Origin: an uncultured Rhodospirillales bacterium
GTDB lineage: Bacteria > Pseudomonadota > Alphaproteobacteria > Acetobacterales > Acetobacteraceae
Length of the DNA stretch: 59,647 nucleotides
Assembly: GCA_903835235.1 (NCBI GenBank)
Contig: CAILMF010000048.1
Span: 1 to 59,647, forward strand
Reading direction: 5' to 3'
The translations under genes and the position numbers were made by a program. The notes beneath the pieces were generated by a model. That model was not told where the DNA came from. It worked only from the letters and a program-made list of their open reading frames with translations, and did not search any database. Shown here piece after piece: positions 34,131 to 41,535 of the stretch (its first letter is position 1; every line of letters begins with the position of its first letter).

Positions 34131-34657
34131 AGATCGATTTTAGAATCATCGTATCGAAGCACCTGCGAACGTTAGCCGATGCCCAAACTGGAAAGTTGAG
34201 CGTCTGGGACATGATTGTTTTTTTTGCCTTTCCTCTGGCTGCCGGAACGTATGTATATTTAGAGCAATTGAAGGTCTCTAAAGAAGTTCATAATTTGTCT
34301 GTCACATTTTTCGGAATATTTGTTGCTTTGTTGCTGAATATCCAGGTTGCAATATTTGGAGTTTACGCGCGAAATCCGCGGAGCCCTGCTGACGGCCTCA
34401 ACAAGGCGGTATTTGATAAGAAAATTGAAGATCGGCGGAAAATATTGAGGGAGCTCAACACGAATATTTCTTATCTTACGCTAATAGGATGTTTGGCTCT
34501 TTTTGTAATGATATTCTTGTTTGGACGAGAGCTTGAGAGTCCTTTGCCAAGCGCGATTTCGGTTGCTGTTTTTATTCATTTTCTATTGACATTGCTTATG
34601 GTGACTAAGCGCGCATTTATCCTCTTTGACGTAGAGTATAGCCAGATGAATGGTTGA
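34127..34657 (+). CDS. Four-helix membrane protein, putative effector
   Basis: This 176-residue protein has two helix pairs: residues about 27-45 (MIVFFAFPLAAGTYVYL) and 57-78 (SVTFFGIFVALLLNIQVAIF), then 115-133 (LTLIGCLALFVMIFLFG) and 143-162. Between the pairs is a charged cytosolic loop (DKKIEDRRKILRELNTN). It overlaps the preceding gene by four bases. The layout of cytosolic partner plus small multi-pass protein resembles defence systems that kill by permeabilising the membrane. No family is recognised. Confidence 0.75.
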   Translation: MKIDFRIIVSKHLRTLADAQTGKLSVWDMIVFFAFPLAAGTYVYLEQLKVSKEVHNLSVTFFGIFVALLLNIQVAIFGVYARNPRSPADGLNKAVFDKKIEDRRKILRELNTNISYLTLIGCLALFVMIFLFGRELESPLPSAISVAVFIHFLLTLLMVTKRAFILFDVEYSQMNG

Positions 34658-34715
34658 ATTCAGAATAAATTCCTACTATCCTACGCGCCCTCCATCCCCC
34701 AGGCGCCCCCCTCCC

Positions 34716-35330
34716 ATGCTCTCCCGCCCCGGCTACTCCTCCAACTACGCCATCACCCGCCCCTGGGACCACCTCACCCCCAGCGAGTTCGCCGTCCTCC
34801 GCCCCTTTTTCGAAACCCGCCCCGGCCAGCGCGGCCCGGGCCGCCCGATCTTCGACCTGCGTGCCCGGCTGGATGCCATCTTCTGGGTAGCCTGCCACAA
34901 CGGCCCCTGGCGCAACCTGCCGCCGGAGATGGGGCCGGCCGACACCGCCTCCCGCCAGTTCCGCCGCTGGGCGCATGCCGGGGTCTGGACCCGCCTGCTG
35001 GAGGCGATGGCCCACCCCGACTGCCCGCTGATGCTCCGCCGCATGCACCACTGGGTGTGCCGCTGCTACCGCCGCGCGCTCCGCATCCTCAAGCTGCCCG
35101 GCCTGGTCCTGGCCCAGAGGCTAGGACAGCTTTCCGCCCTGCCGGGCCCGTGGTGGCTGCTGCCCAAGCCGGATTTGTCCAAAAAGTGGCTTCCCGTCAT
35201 GCGCCACCTGTTCATCCGGGCGCTGGAGGAGCCGAAGAAGCGCCTCCGCACCACCCTGCGGGAGCTGAAATGGATGCACCGCTTCATCGGCGGCCGCGTG
35301 AACATCCCAAAACACCTGGCCCCACCATGA
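34716..35330 (+). CDS. Transposase N-domain protein (DUF4096-like) without DDE catalytic domain
   Basis: This 204-residue protein begins like IS5-type transposases of the DUF4096 group: WDHLTPSEFAVLRPFF, RPIFDLRARLDAIFWVA, then WRNLPPEMG and RQFRRWAHAGVW. The second half is Arg-rich and contains no DDE motif, so it cannot transpose as it stands. It could be a truncated transposase fused to other sequence or a domesticated DNA-binding protein. Composition is GC-rich like the chromosome, in contrast to the AT-rich genes ending 60 bases earlier. Confidence 0.65.
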   Translation: MLSRPGYSSNYAITRPWDHLTPSEFAVLRPFFETRPGQRGPGRPIFDLRARLDAIFWVACHNGPWRNLPPEMGPADTASRQFRRWAHAGVWTRLLEAMAHPDCPLMLRRMHHWVCRCYRRALRILKLPGLVLAQRLGQLSALPGPWWLLPKPDLSKKWLPVMRHLFIRALEEPKKRLRTTLRELKWMHRFIGGRVNIPKHLAPP

Positions 35331-35341
35331 AAACCCGGGGT

Positions 35342-35386
35342 CCAGGCGCCCGGCGCCTGGTGGGGGTCAGGGGGCAACGCCCCCAG
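35342..35386. repeat. Two adjacent hairpins
   Basis: Two perfect inverted repeats lie side by side: ccaggcgcccggcgcctgg and, shortly after, gggggcaacgccccc. They separate the convergent ends of the transposase-like gene and the flagellar operon and could act as a bidirectional transcription barrier, although no T-run follows. Confidence 0.55.
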
Positions 35387-35389
35387 CCT

Positions 35390-35794
35390 TCAAGCCCGCC
35401 TTGCCAAGGCCAGCGCCGGTGCCTGCTTCGGCACGGTGCGTTGCCCATACGCGCCGTAGCCGCCGGGCACGCTCTTCGGAATGGCCGCCCCGGCGATGGT
35501 CTCGATGACCCGGCTTTGGATGCCGATGGCGCGTTCCAGCAGCCGCCGGTTCTCGGCCCCCAGGCTCTCCAGCCGGTTGGTCAGCTCGGCGGTGGTCTTG
35601 CGGGCCGGGCCTTCGGCCTTGGCGCCCACCTTCACCGCGGCCGCAAACGCCGCCGCGAAGGCGTCGCTGGCCTGGATCTTGTGGTCCGCCAGGCTGGCGG
35701 CGCGGCCCAGGTCCAGCGTGGCCAGGGCTTCGTTTTCGGCACGAAGCGCCTCGGCCAGGCGCAGGCCGGCGGCGATCAGGCTGTCCATCATCAT
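35390..35794 (-). CDS. Flagellar FlgN/FlbY-like protein
   Basis: This 134-residue helical protein follows the rod-binding gene with a four-base overlap. Its sequence (ALRAENEALATLDLGRAASL and LTNRLESLGAENRRLLERAI) is that of a FlgN-type export chaperone or the alphaproteobacterial FlbY. Those proteins bind late secreted flagellar substrates or affect flagellin expression. The assignment depends on operon position and helical pattern. Confidence 0.65.
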   Translation of the reverse strand: MMMDSLIAAGLRLAEALRAENEALATLDLGRAASLADHKIQASDAFAAAFAAAVKVGAKAEGPARKTTAELTNRLESLGAENRRLLERAIGIQSRVIETIAGAAIPKSVPGGYGAYGQRTVPKQAPALALARRA

Positions 35795-36087
35795 GGCTGT
35801 GCTTCCCTGTTGGCTTGCATGCGGATCATTTCGCGCAGCACCGGCTGCGCCAGGCCGAGGCCACCGGCCGCGGCGATACGTTTGGCCATGGCGTCCACCA
35901 GCATCGGCTGCCAGGTGCTCTCCCCGGCGCCGCCGCCCATGAAGGTCTTGCTGGTGTCCACGGTGGCGAAGATCGGCCCCAGCAGCTGCGCCAGCGCCTG
36001 CGCCTCGAAGGCCTGGGCCGCCTGGCGCATCTTCGGCGTGGCGCGGGCCAGCAGCGGGTCGTGGGCGGGCAACATCACCGGCTTCAT
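35791..36087 (-). CDS. Flagellar rod-binding protein (FlgJ N-domain type)
   Basis: This 98-residue protein corresponds to the N-terminal rod-binding domain of FlgJ, without the muramidase domain, as usual in Alphaproteobacteria (also called CheL). The family core is KMRQAAQAFEAQALAQLLGP and the C-terminal LVDAMAKRIAAAGGLGLAQP. It assists rod assembly in the periplasm. Its ATG overlaps the flgI stop (TGATG). Confidence 0.85.
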   Translation of the reverse strand: MKPVMLPAHDPLLARATPKMRQAAQAFEAQALAQLLGPIFATVDTSKTFMGGGAGESTWQPMLVDAMAKRIAAAGGLGLAQPVLREMIRMQANREAQP

Positions 36088-37208
36088 CAGCGCAGCTCCA
36101 TGTCCGCTTGCAGCGCGCCGGCCGCCTTTATGGTCTGCAATATCGAGATCAGGTCGCGCGGCCCCACCCCCAGCGCGTTCAGCCCGCGCACCAGTTCCTG
36201 CAACGTCACGCCGGGCTGCAACACGCCCATGCGGCGCTCGTTCTGGTCGTCGATCTGGATATTCGTCCGCGGCACGGTCGTGGTGGTGCCGTTGGAAAGC
36301 GGCCCGGGCTGGGAAACCTGCGGCGTCTCGGTCACCCGAATGGTCAGGTTACCCTGGGCAATCGCCACGGTGGAAACCCGCACATCCGCGCCCATCACAA
36401 TGGTGCCGGACGCTTCCTCAATCACCACGCGGGCGGCCATGTCCGGCTGCACCCGCAGCTGTTCTATGTCGGTCAGGAAGCCCACGGGGTCCCGCCCCAC
36501 CAGGTTCAGCGAAACGGTGCGCGGGTCCGTTGCCCGGGCCACATCGGCGCGGACGGCAGTGTTGATCGCCGCCGCCATGCGCCGGGCCGTGGTCAGGTCC
36601 GGGTTGCGCAGGGAAATCCGCAGCGTGGTCCGCCCGGCCAGGGAGAAGGGCAGGTCGCGCTCCACCACCGCGCCATTGGCGATGCGCGCCGCGGTGGGCA
36701 CGCCGCGCTGCACGCTGGCGCCTGCACCTCGGGCCGCAATGGCGCCGGTGGCAACCGCGCCCTGGGCCACGGCATATACCTCGCCATCGGCGCCCAGCAG
36801 CGGCGTCACCAGCAGGGTGCCGCCTTGCAGGTTGGTGGCATCGCCCAGGGCGGAGACAGCCACGTCCACCCGGCTGCCATTGTGGGAGAAGGCCGGCAGG
36901 TTGGCGGTCACCATCACGGCGGCGACATTGCGCGTATCCAACTGCGCCGCGTTGTCCCGGGTGTTGACGCCCAGCCGCTCCAGCATGCCGATGAGCGTCT
37001 GCCGCGTGAACACGCTGGTGCGCAGCTTGTCGCCGGTGCCGGCCAGGCCGACCACCAGGCCGTACCCCACCAGCTGGTTGTCGCGCACCCCCTCGAAGTC
37101 CGCGATGTCCTTGATGCGGACCGGCTGGGCGCCGGCCGCGCCCAGGCCAAGCGCCAGGAACAACGTGGCGAAGGCCATCTTAGCCCTGAAGCAATATCTG
37201 CGCGCCAC
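36087..37208 (-). CDS. flgI: Flagellar P-ring protein
   Basis: This 373-residue protein forms the periplasmic P-ring around the flagellar rod. The GTG at 37208 has a GGAGG site six bases upstream and gives a signal peptide (CFRAKMAFATLFLALGLGAA). Family motifs include RIKDIADFEGVRDNQLVGYG at the mature N-terminus, VVGLAGTGDKL, and VQPGVTLQELVRGLNALG near the end. It is the first gene of the flagellar operon and has a sigma-54-type promoter upstream. Confidence 0.94.
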   Translation of the reverse strand: MARRYCFRAKMAFATLFLALGLGAAGAQPVRIKDIADFEGVRDNQLVGYGLVVGLAGTGDKLRTSVFTRQTLIGMLERLGVNTRDNAAQLDTRNVAAVMVTANLPAFSHNGSRVDVAVSALGDATNLQGGTLLVTPLLGADGEVYAVAQGAVATGAIAARGAGASVQRGVPTAARIANGAVVERDLPFSLAGRTTLRISLRNPDLTTARRMAAAINTAVRADVARATDPRTVSLNLVGRDPVGFLTDIEQLRVQPDMAARVVIEEASGTIVMGADVRVSTVAIAQGNLTIRVTETPQVSQPGPLSNGTTTTVPRTNIQIDDQNERRMGVLQPGVTLQELVRGLNALGVGPRDLISILQTIKAAGALQADMELR

Positions 37209-37246
37209 GTTGTGCCTCCGACCATCCTGGTTGGCAGGGGGCAAGG

Positions 37247-37261
37247 GCAAGCGGTGTGCCA
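37247..37261 (-). promoter_or_regulatory. Sigma-54 promoter of flgI
   Basis: On the minus strand the sequence is TGGCAC, five bases, TTGC, which is the -24/-12 consensus. The expected transcript start is near 37235, about 27 bases before the flgI GTG, leaving room for the GGAGG site. Mid-class flagellar genes of Alphaproteobacteria are commonly sigma-54 dependent through FlbD, whose partner FliX is encoded divergently next to it. Confidence 0.75.
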
Positions 37262-37354
37262 GCCTTTTCCGGCCCAGGATGGCGGTTTCAGGCGGCAGGC
37301 TTTGCCGGGTGGCGGTGGTTCATGCCGGGCCACGGCAGAAAAGGGACGCGGGAC

Positions 37355-37759
37355 ATGCAGGGCATCGGCAGGGTTGGCGGCCCAGGGGCGGCGGCACCGG
37401 CGGGGAAGGTCCGGGCGGGGAAGGGCGGCTTCAGCCTGGGCGGCGCCGGCGCCGCGGGCGCAGCGGCCGAGGCGCAGCACAGCGCGGCGGTGGCGGCGCC
37501 CGGCCTTGGCCTGCTGGCGCTGCAATCCGGCCAGGGGGACCGCGAGCGTGACGGTGAAGCCCGTCGCCGCGCCGATTCGCTGCTGGAGGACCTGGCCGGC
37601 CTGCAACGGGAGATGCTGGGCGGCACCCCGGACCCCGCTCGGCTGGCCCGCCTGGCGGCGCTGGCCCAGGGGGAAGCCGGCGCCGACCCGGCGCTGCGCG
37701 AGGTGGTGGAGGCAATTGCGTTGCGGGCGGCCGTGGAGCTGGCGCGTCGCGGCGGTTGA
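37355..37759 (+). CDS. fliX: Flagellar assembly regulator FliX
   Basis: This 134-residue protein resembles FliX, which links early flagellar assembly to FlbD-dependent transcription. The N-terminal part is low-complexity Gly/Ala, followed by the conserved LLALQSGQ-like segment and helical C-terminus (ADSLLEDLAGLQREMLGG). The start at 37355 has GGGA upstream. It is divergent from flgI and followed by dksA, the order seen in related genomes. Confidence 0.82.
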   Translation: MQGIGRVGGPGAAAPAGKVRAGKGGFSLGGAGAAGAAAEAQHSAAVAAPGLGLLALQSGQGDRERDGEARRRADSLLEDLAGLQREMLGGTPDPARLARLAALAQGEAGADPALREVVEAIALRAAVELARRGG

Positions 37760-37905
37760 ACATGGCGATGCCGTGAAAGCAGGGGCGCCGCGCGGAATTG
37801 GAGGCATCCCCCCTATTGGCGGATGCACCGCTTGTGTTAATGGTCCGCCCGCTTCGGGGGACGGCAGGTTCGGGAGCCGCCCCACCGTTCAAGGGGTCGT
37901 CCAAC

Positions 37906-38325
37906 ATGCTGAGCACCTTGCCGCCGGATTACCGCCCCTCGGACGCCGAGGAGTTCATGAACCCGACGCAGCTGGAATACTTCCGCCAGAAGCTGCTGAA
38001 GTGGCGCCAGGACCTGGTGCGCGAGGCCGGCGACACGCTGGCCAGCCTTTCCACCAGCGGCGGCATCTCCGAAAGCGACCTGACCGACCGCGCGAGTGTC
38101 GAGACCGACCGCGCCCTGGAACTGCGCACCCGCGACCGCGCCCGCAAGCTGATCGGCAAGATAGACCAGGCGCTGGAGCGCGTGGCGGATGGCAGCTACG
38201 GCTACTGCCAGGAAACCGGCGAGCCGATTGGCCTGCGCCGGCTGGAAGCGCGGCCGATCGCAACCATGAGCATCGAGGCGCAGGAGCGCCACGAGAAGAT
38301 GGAGCGTGTTCACCGCGACGATTGA
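37906..38325 (+). CDS. dksA: DksA-type RNA polymerase-binding regulator
   Basis: This 139-residue protein binds in the RNA polymerase secondary channel and with ppGpp adjusts rRNA and other promoters. The coiled coil is formed by LEYFRQKLLKWRQDLVRE and the later helix DRARKLIGKIDQALERV; the tip region carries SDLTDRASVETD. The zinc finger is degenerate, with only the first Cys left in YGYCQETGEPIG, as is common in Alphaproteobacteria. AAGGGG precedes the ATG. Its 3' end overlaps the convergent LRR gene by 16 bases. Confidence 0.92.
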   Translation: MLSTLPPDYRPSDAEEFMNPTQLEYFRQKLLKWRQDLVREAGDTLASLSTSGGISESDLTDRASVETDRALELRTRDRARKLIGKIDQALERVADGSYGYCQETGEPIGLRRLEARPIATMSIEAQERHEKMERVHRDD

Positions 38326-39464
38326 GGGCGGCGCTTCCGCTTCGGCTTCCAGCGCGCCGCTTCGGGCGCGGGCATCTGCGGGCCATCGGGCATGGTTACG
38401 GTGCAGTGCTTCAGCCCGGCCAGCGGGGTGAAGTCGATCACCCGCGTGCCCCTGAGCCTGAGGATTTGCAGGTTAGTGAGGGCCTGGAGCGGGGCGAGGT
38501 CGGCGACCTGGGTGTAGCTGAGGTAGAGCGATTGCAGGTTGGTGAGGGCCTGGAGCGGGGCGAGGTCGGCGACCTGGGTGCTGTTGAGCCAGAGCTCTTG
38601 CAGGTTGGTGAGGGCCTGGAGCGGTGCGAGGTCGGCGACCTGGGTGTAGCTGAGCCAGAGCCTTTGCAGGTTGGTGAGGGCCTGGAGCGGGGCGAGGTCG
38701 GCGACCTGGGTGTTGTCGAGGGTGAGCGTTTGCAGGTTGGTAAGGGCCTGGAGCGGGGCGAGGTCGGCGACCTGGGTGTTGCTGAGGCGGAGCGATTGCA
38801 GGTTGGTGAGGGCCTGGAGCGGGGCGAGGTCGGCGACCTGGGTGTTGTCGAGCCTGAGCCATTGCAGGTTGGTGAGTGCCTGGAGCGGGACGAGGTCGGC
38901 GATCTGGGTGCCGCTGAGGTCGAGCGAATGCAGGTTGGTGAGTGCCTGGAGCGGGGCGAGGTCGGCGACCTGGGTGCTGTCGAGCGCGAGCGAATGCAGG
39001 TTGGTGAGTGCCTGGAGCGGGGCGAGGTCGCGCAGCGCGGCGTAGGCCAGTTCCGGGCGGGGGAAGTCTTTCTTGGCGAGATCGGAACGAGATCTTTCCT
39101 CGCTGCGCAAATCCAGCCCGGTGATCCGCGGCGCCCAGGCGGCCGGCGGCGCCTGCCCGCGCAGGATCATGCGGTAGACCTCGTCCAGGTCGAAGGGCTG
39201 GGCAGGGTCGGGGTCCATCGCGGCGCCGGTGGTGATGGCCAGGTGCCAGTTGCGCACGCGGTCGCGCTTGATGCCGCGCAGGTCGGCGTTGGAGAAGTCC
39301 CACTTCTCAACGTCGGCGGTGCCGAGGTCCACGTTGCGCAGGTCGCAGCGGCGCAGGTCGCGCGTCGGGTCCAGCTTGGCCAGGTGCAGCAGGGCTTCGA
39401 ACTCGGTCGTGTCGGCGCGCAGCAATGCCAGCATGGCGCGCAACTCGTCGTCGGTGAAGGTCAT
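38310..39464 (-). CDS. Leucine-rich-repeat protein
   Basis: This 384-residue protein has three regions. Residues 1-70 contain a pentapeptide-repeat-like stretch (LRRCDLRNVDLGTADVEKWD). Residues 71-146 form a linker. Residues 147-344 are nine nearly identical 22-residue leucine-rich repeats of the LAPLQALTNLQSLxLxxTQVAD type, capped by a short last repeat and a basic tail. There is no signal peptide, so it is probably cytosolic. Its ATG overlaps the HTH gene stop (ATGA). LRRs bind proteins; the partner is unknown. Confidence 0.88.
   Translation of the reverse strand: MTFTDDELRAMLALLRADTTEFEALLHLAKLDPTRDLRRCDLRNVDLGTADVEKWDFSNADLRGIKRDRVRNWHLAITTGAAMDPDPAQPFDLDEVYRMILRGQAPPAAWAPRITGLDLRSEERSRSDLAKKDFPRPELAYAALRDLAPLQALTNLHSLALDSTQVADLAPLQALTNLHSLDLSGTQIADLVPLQALTNLQWLRLDNTQVADLAPLQALTNLQSLRLSNTQVADLAPLQALTNLQTLTLDNTQVADLAPLQALTNLQRLWLSYTQVADLAPLQALTNLQELWLNSTQVADLAPLQALTNLQSLYLSYTQVADLAPLQALTNLQILRLRGTRVIDFTPLAGLKHCTVTMPDGPQMPAPEAARWKPKRKRRPQSSR
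38433..39026 (-). repeat. Nine tandem 66-bp repeats within the LRR gene
   Basis: The DNA encoding the leucine-rich repeats is almost identical from copy to copy (core gggcctggagcggggcgagg), with most differences at the four or five variable surface positions. This indicates recent amplification or gene conversion and predicts copy-number variation between strains. Confidence 0.9.
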
Positions 39465-40399
39465 GTGGGCTCGGTTGGCTTCAGCCTGGCGCGCGCACGG
39501 GCCAGCAGAATGCGGCCCTGCTCGTCGCGGCCGAGCTTCTTGGCGATCAGTGCTTCCAGCACCGCCTGCTTGTCCACGCTAGGCTCGTCTGGGCAACGCA
39601 TCTCCGCGGCCTGGCTGTCGGCGATCTCCACGATGAAGGCGCGGGTGCCGGCGGCCAGGGTCAGTTGCACCTCGACATCGGCGCCACCGCCATCCACCAG
39701 CACGGCGACATGCTCGCCGCCGAGGATATCGCCCCGCAGCTTGCCGGTCTGCGGCTCGCGCGGGCCGGTGATGAGCACGCCGTTGGTCGGCTTGGGGGTG
39801 ATGTGGTCGTGCGGTATGCGCTCGCCGATGAAACTGCCCTGCACCGCCGGCATGCTGGCCGGCGACAGGCCCAGGAAGGCTTCGCGCAGCGAGATCAGCA
39901 GGGTTTGCCCCTCGTACTCGTATTCCGCCTCGTCCACCCGCAGCGTGGCGTCCAGATAATGGGTCCCCGGCAAGTTCGCGGGGCGCAGCGGGTGCAGGCG
40001 CAGGTCGGTCAGGCCGGCGGTGTTCTCGGGCGGAGTGATGAGCCAGGCGGAGTCGGCCGGCGGCGGCGTCACTGCCGGCGCGACCGGCCCACGCTCCTGC
40101 TGCCACAGCCGCAGCTTCGCCTGCTGCTCGGCAAGGGCCTCGGTCCCTCTGGGCTTGGGCAGCAACACGTCCAATATAGCACGCACCTGTTCTTCCTTGG
40201 CCACGCGCTTGCCGTTGAACCAGCCGCGCACGGTATCTATCGAGACTTGCAAGTCAGCCTTGCCCAACGCGTCGTGGAACGTGCTGTGCGTCCAGCGCAG
40301 CGCCGTCTTGTGGGTCGGCTTGTGCCTGCCCTTTCCATCACGCAGGGCCTGAACCAGCCACTGGGAAAAAGCCGAAGAAACCGAATTCGCCTCGTTCAT
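39461..40399 (-). CDS. HTH-domain protein coupled to the LRR protein
   Basis: This 312-residue protein has an N-terminal helix-turn-helix-like region (about 36-80, with VSIDTVRGWFNGKRVAKEEQ), a Pro-rich linker, and a C-terminal mostly beta region containing RVDEAEYEYEGQTLLISL and a Gly/Asp-rich stretch. I do not recognise the C-terminal domain. The ATG at 40399 fits the beginning of the DNA-binding domain. It is co-transcribed with the LRR gene and may bind the inverted repeat at 40478-40495 as autoregulator. Confidence 0.7.
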   Translation of the reverse strand: MNEANSVSSAFSQWLVQALRDGKGRHKPTHKTALRWTHSTFHDALGKADLQVSIDTVRGWFNGKRVAKEEQVRAILDVLLPKPRGTEALAEQQAKLRLWQQERGPVAPAVTPPPADSAWLITPPENTAGLTDLRLHPLRPANLPGTHYLDATLRVDEAEYEYEGQTLLISLREAFLGLSPASMPAVQGSFIGERIPHDHITPKPTNGVLITGPREPQTGKLRGDILGGEHVAVLVDGGGADVEVQLTLAAGTRAFIVEIADSQAAEMRCPDEPSVDKQAVLEALIAKKLGRDEQGRILLARARARLKPTEPT

Positions 40400-40477
40400 C
40401 GCCTGATTCCTCGCCGCCGCGTCTGCCCGGAATTCGCGGTCTTCCCAGACGTCACGAAGCGGCCTGCCCGCCATCCT

Positions 40478-40495
40478 GAGCGTATCGAAACGCTC
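40478..40495. promoter_or_regulatory. Inverted repeat between divergent genes, possible operator
   Basis: Six-base arms gagcgt and acgctc flank a six-base centre. The site lies 79 bases upstream of the HTH gene start and 16 bases upstream of the small gene on the other strand, where a repressor of either gene could bind. Confidence 0.4.
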
Positions 40496-40510
40496 CCGAT
40501 GGAGGCAATG

Positions 40511-40693
40511 ATGAAGCTCCCGCTCCCGCAGATTCCCGCCGGTCCCGGCCACACGCTGGCTGGCTGCGCTCACCTGGCCATGGCGGCCGAAACGCTGCTG
40601 ACCACGGGCAACCTGGTCACCGCGGCGCTGGAAGCCTGCGTCGCCGGCATCTACCTCTGCCTGGCGGCCGACAAACCACCGGGGGCGACGTGA
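40511..40693 (+). CDS. Small hypothetical protein, 60 aa
   Basis: An ATG at 40511 is preceded by GGAGG five bases upstream. The product has a polar start, then moderately hydrophobic helices (TLAGCAHLAMAAETLLTTGN and LVTAALEACVAGIYLCLAAD). It could be a small membrane-associated protein. No family is recognised and the gene is supported mainly by its ribosome site. Confidence 0.45.
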   Translation: MKLPLPQIPAGPGHTLAGCAHLAMAAETLLTTGNLVTAALEACVAGIYLCLAADKPPGAT

Positions 40694-40710
40694 TGGCCCC
40701 CAGCCTGCCG

Positions 40711-41439
40711 CTACGCACTCAGCGTCGGCGGCCCGCCATCATCCAGCCCCGCCGGCACCACCGCCAGCGGGTCGCGCGCCAGCAGCCCCGCGTCGTTCTC
40801 GGCAACCTTGCCCACGCGCGGCCCCACCGGCCACACCCGCAGGCCGGCGCCATCGAACGGCCGCAGCAGTGCCAGCACCGCCTCCGGCTCGGCGTGTTCC
40901 TCGGCCAGCCAGGCGCTCCAGGCTTCCTGCGGCAGAATCACCGGCATGCGTTCATGCAGCGGCGCCAGGCGTGGCGTCGCCACCGTGGTGATGATGGTGA
41001 AGCTGCGCAGCACGGTGCCGTCCGGCCCGCGCCAGCCCTCCCACAGCGCGGCGAGCGGCATCGGCGCGCCGCTGGCCATGGCCACCGCGAAGGGCTGCTT
41101 GGACTTGCCGTTCACCTGCCACTCATAAAAACCGTCGGCGGTGGCGATGCAGCGGCGCTTCCAGATCGCGTCGCGGAAGGCCGGGCGCTCGGTGATGCCC
41201 TCGCTGCGGGCGTTGATCATGCGGGCGCCGCCGGTTGCGTCCTTGCTCCAGCGCGGCACCAGGCCCCAGCGCAGCGGGTCCAGGTGGCGGGCGCCGGTTT
41301 CGGGGTGGCGGCGCAGCACCAGGCCGTCCTGCGTCGGCGCGCGGTTGTAGCTGGGCGCGGTGTTGGCCAGCGGGTTGCCGGCCTGGAAGTAGGCGGCAAT
41401 GGCGGCCGGCGCGCGGTACTGGAAATAGCGTCCACACAT
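40711..41439 (-). CDS. SOS response-associated peptidase (SRAP/YedK family)
   Basis: This 242-residue protein covalently shields abasic sites in single-stranded DNA. Cys2 directly after the initiator Met is the crosslinking residue (MCGRYF). Other active-site parts are Asn in APSYNRAPTQ, Glu in ADGFYEWQ, and His in LHERMPVIL. WGLVPRWSKD and INARSEG complete the family pattern. It appears to be a single-gene unit. Confidence 0.93.
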   Translation of the reverse strand: MCGRYFQYRAPAAIAAYFQAGNPLANTAPSYNRAPTQDGLVLRRHPETGARHLDPLRWGLVPRWSKDATGGARMINARSEGITERPAFRDAIWKRRCIATADGFYEWQVNGKSKQPFAVAMASGAPMPLAALWEGWRGPDGTVLRSFTIITTVATPRLAPLHERMPVILPQEAWSAWLAEEHAEPEAVLALLRPFDGAGLRVWPVGPRVGKVAENDAGLLARDPLAVVPAGLDDGGPPTLSA

Positions 41440-41535
41440 GCGGCCAGCCTGCCCCGGACGGCGCCGCCGCGCCAGGGTGCTGCATCGGCAACAAGCCGCG
41501 TGCTAGCCTGCCCGCACCAAGCAAGGGAGGGCCAG

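Noticed and set aside
37262-37354. Sigma-54 promoter for fliX
   Set aside because: A GG and GC pair can be found, but the spacing is 8 or 11 bases, not the required 10.
36108-39959. A plus-strand open frame of nearly 1,300 codons
   Set aside because: It runs antisense through flgI, across dksA and the LRR gene. It results from GC-rich codon bias and the repeat DNA; the sense genes are well supported.
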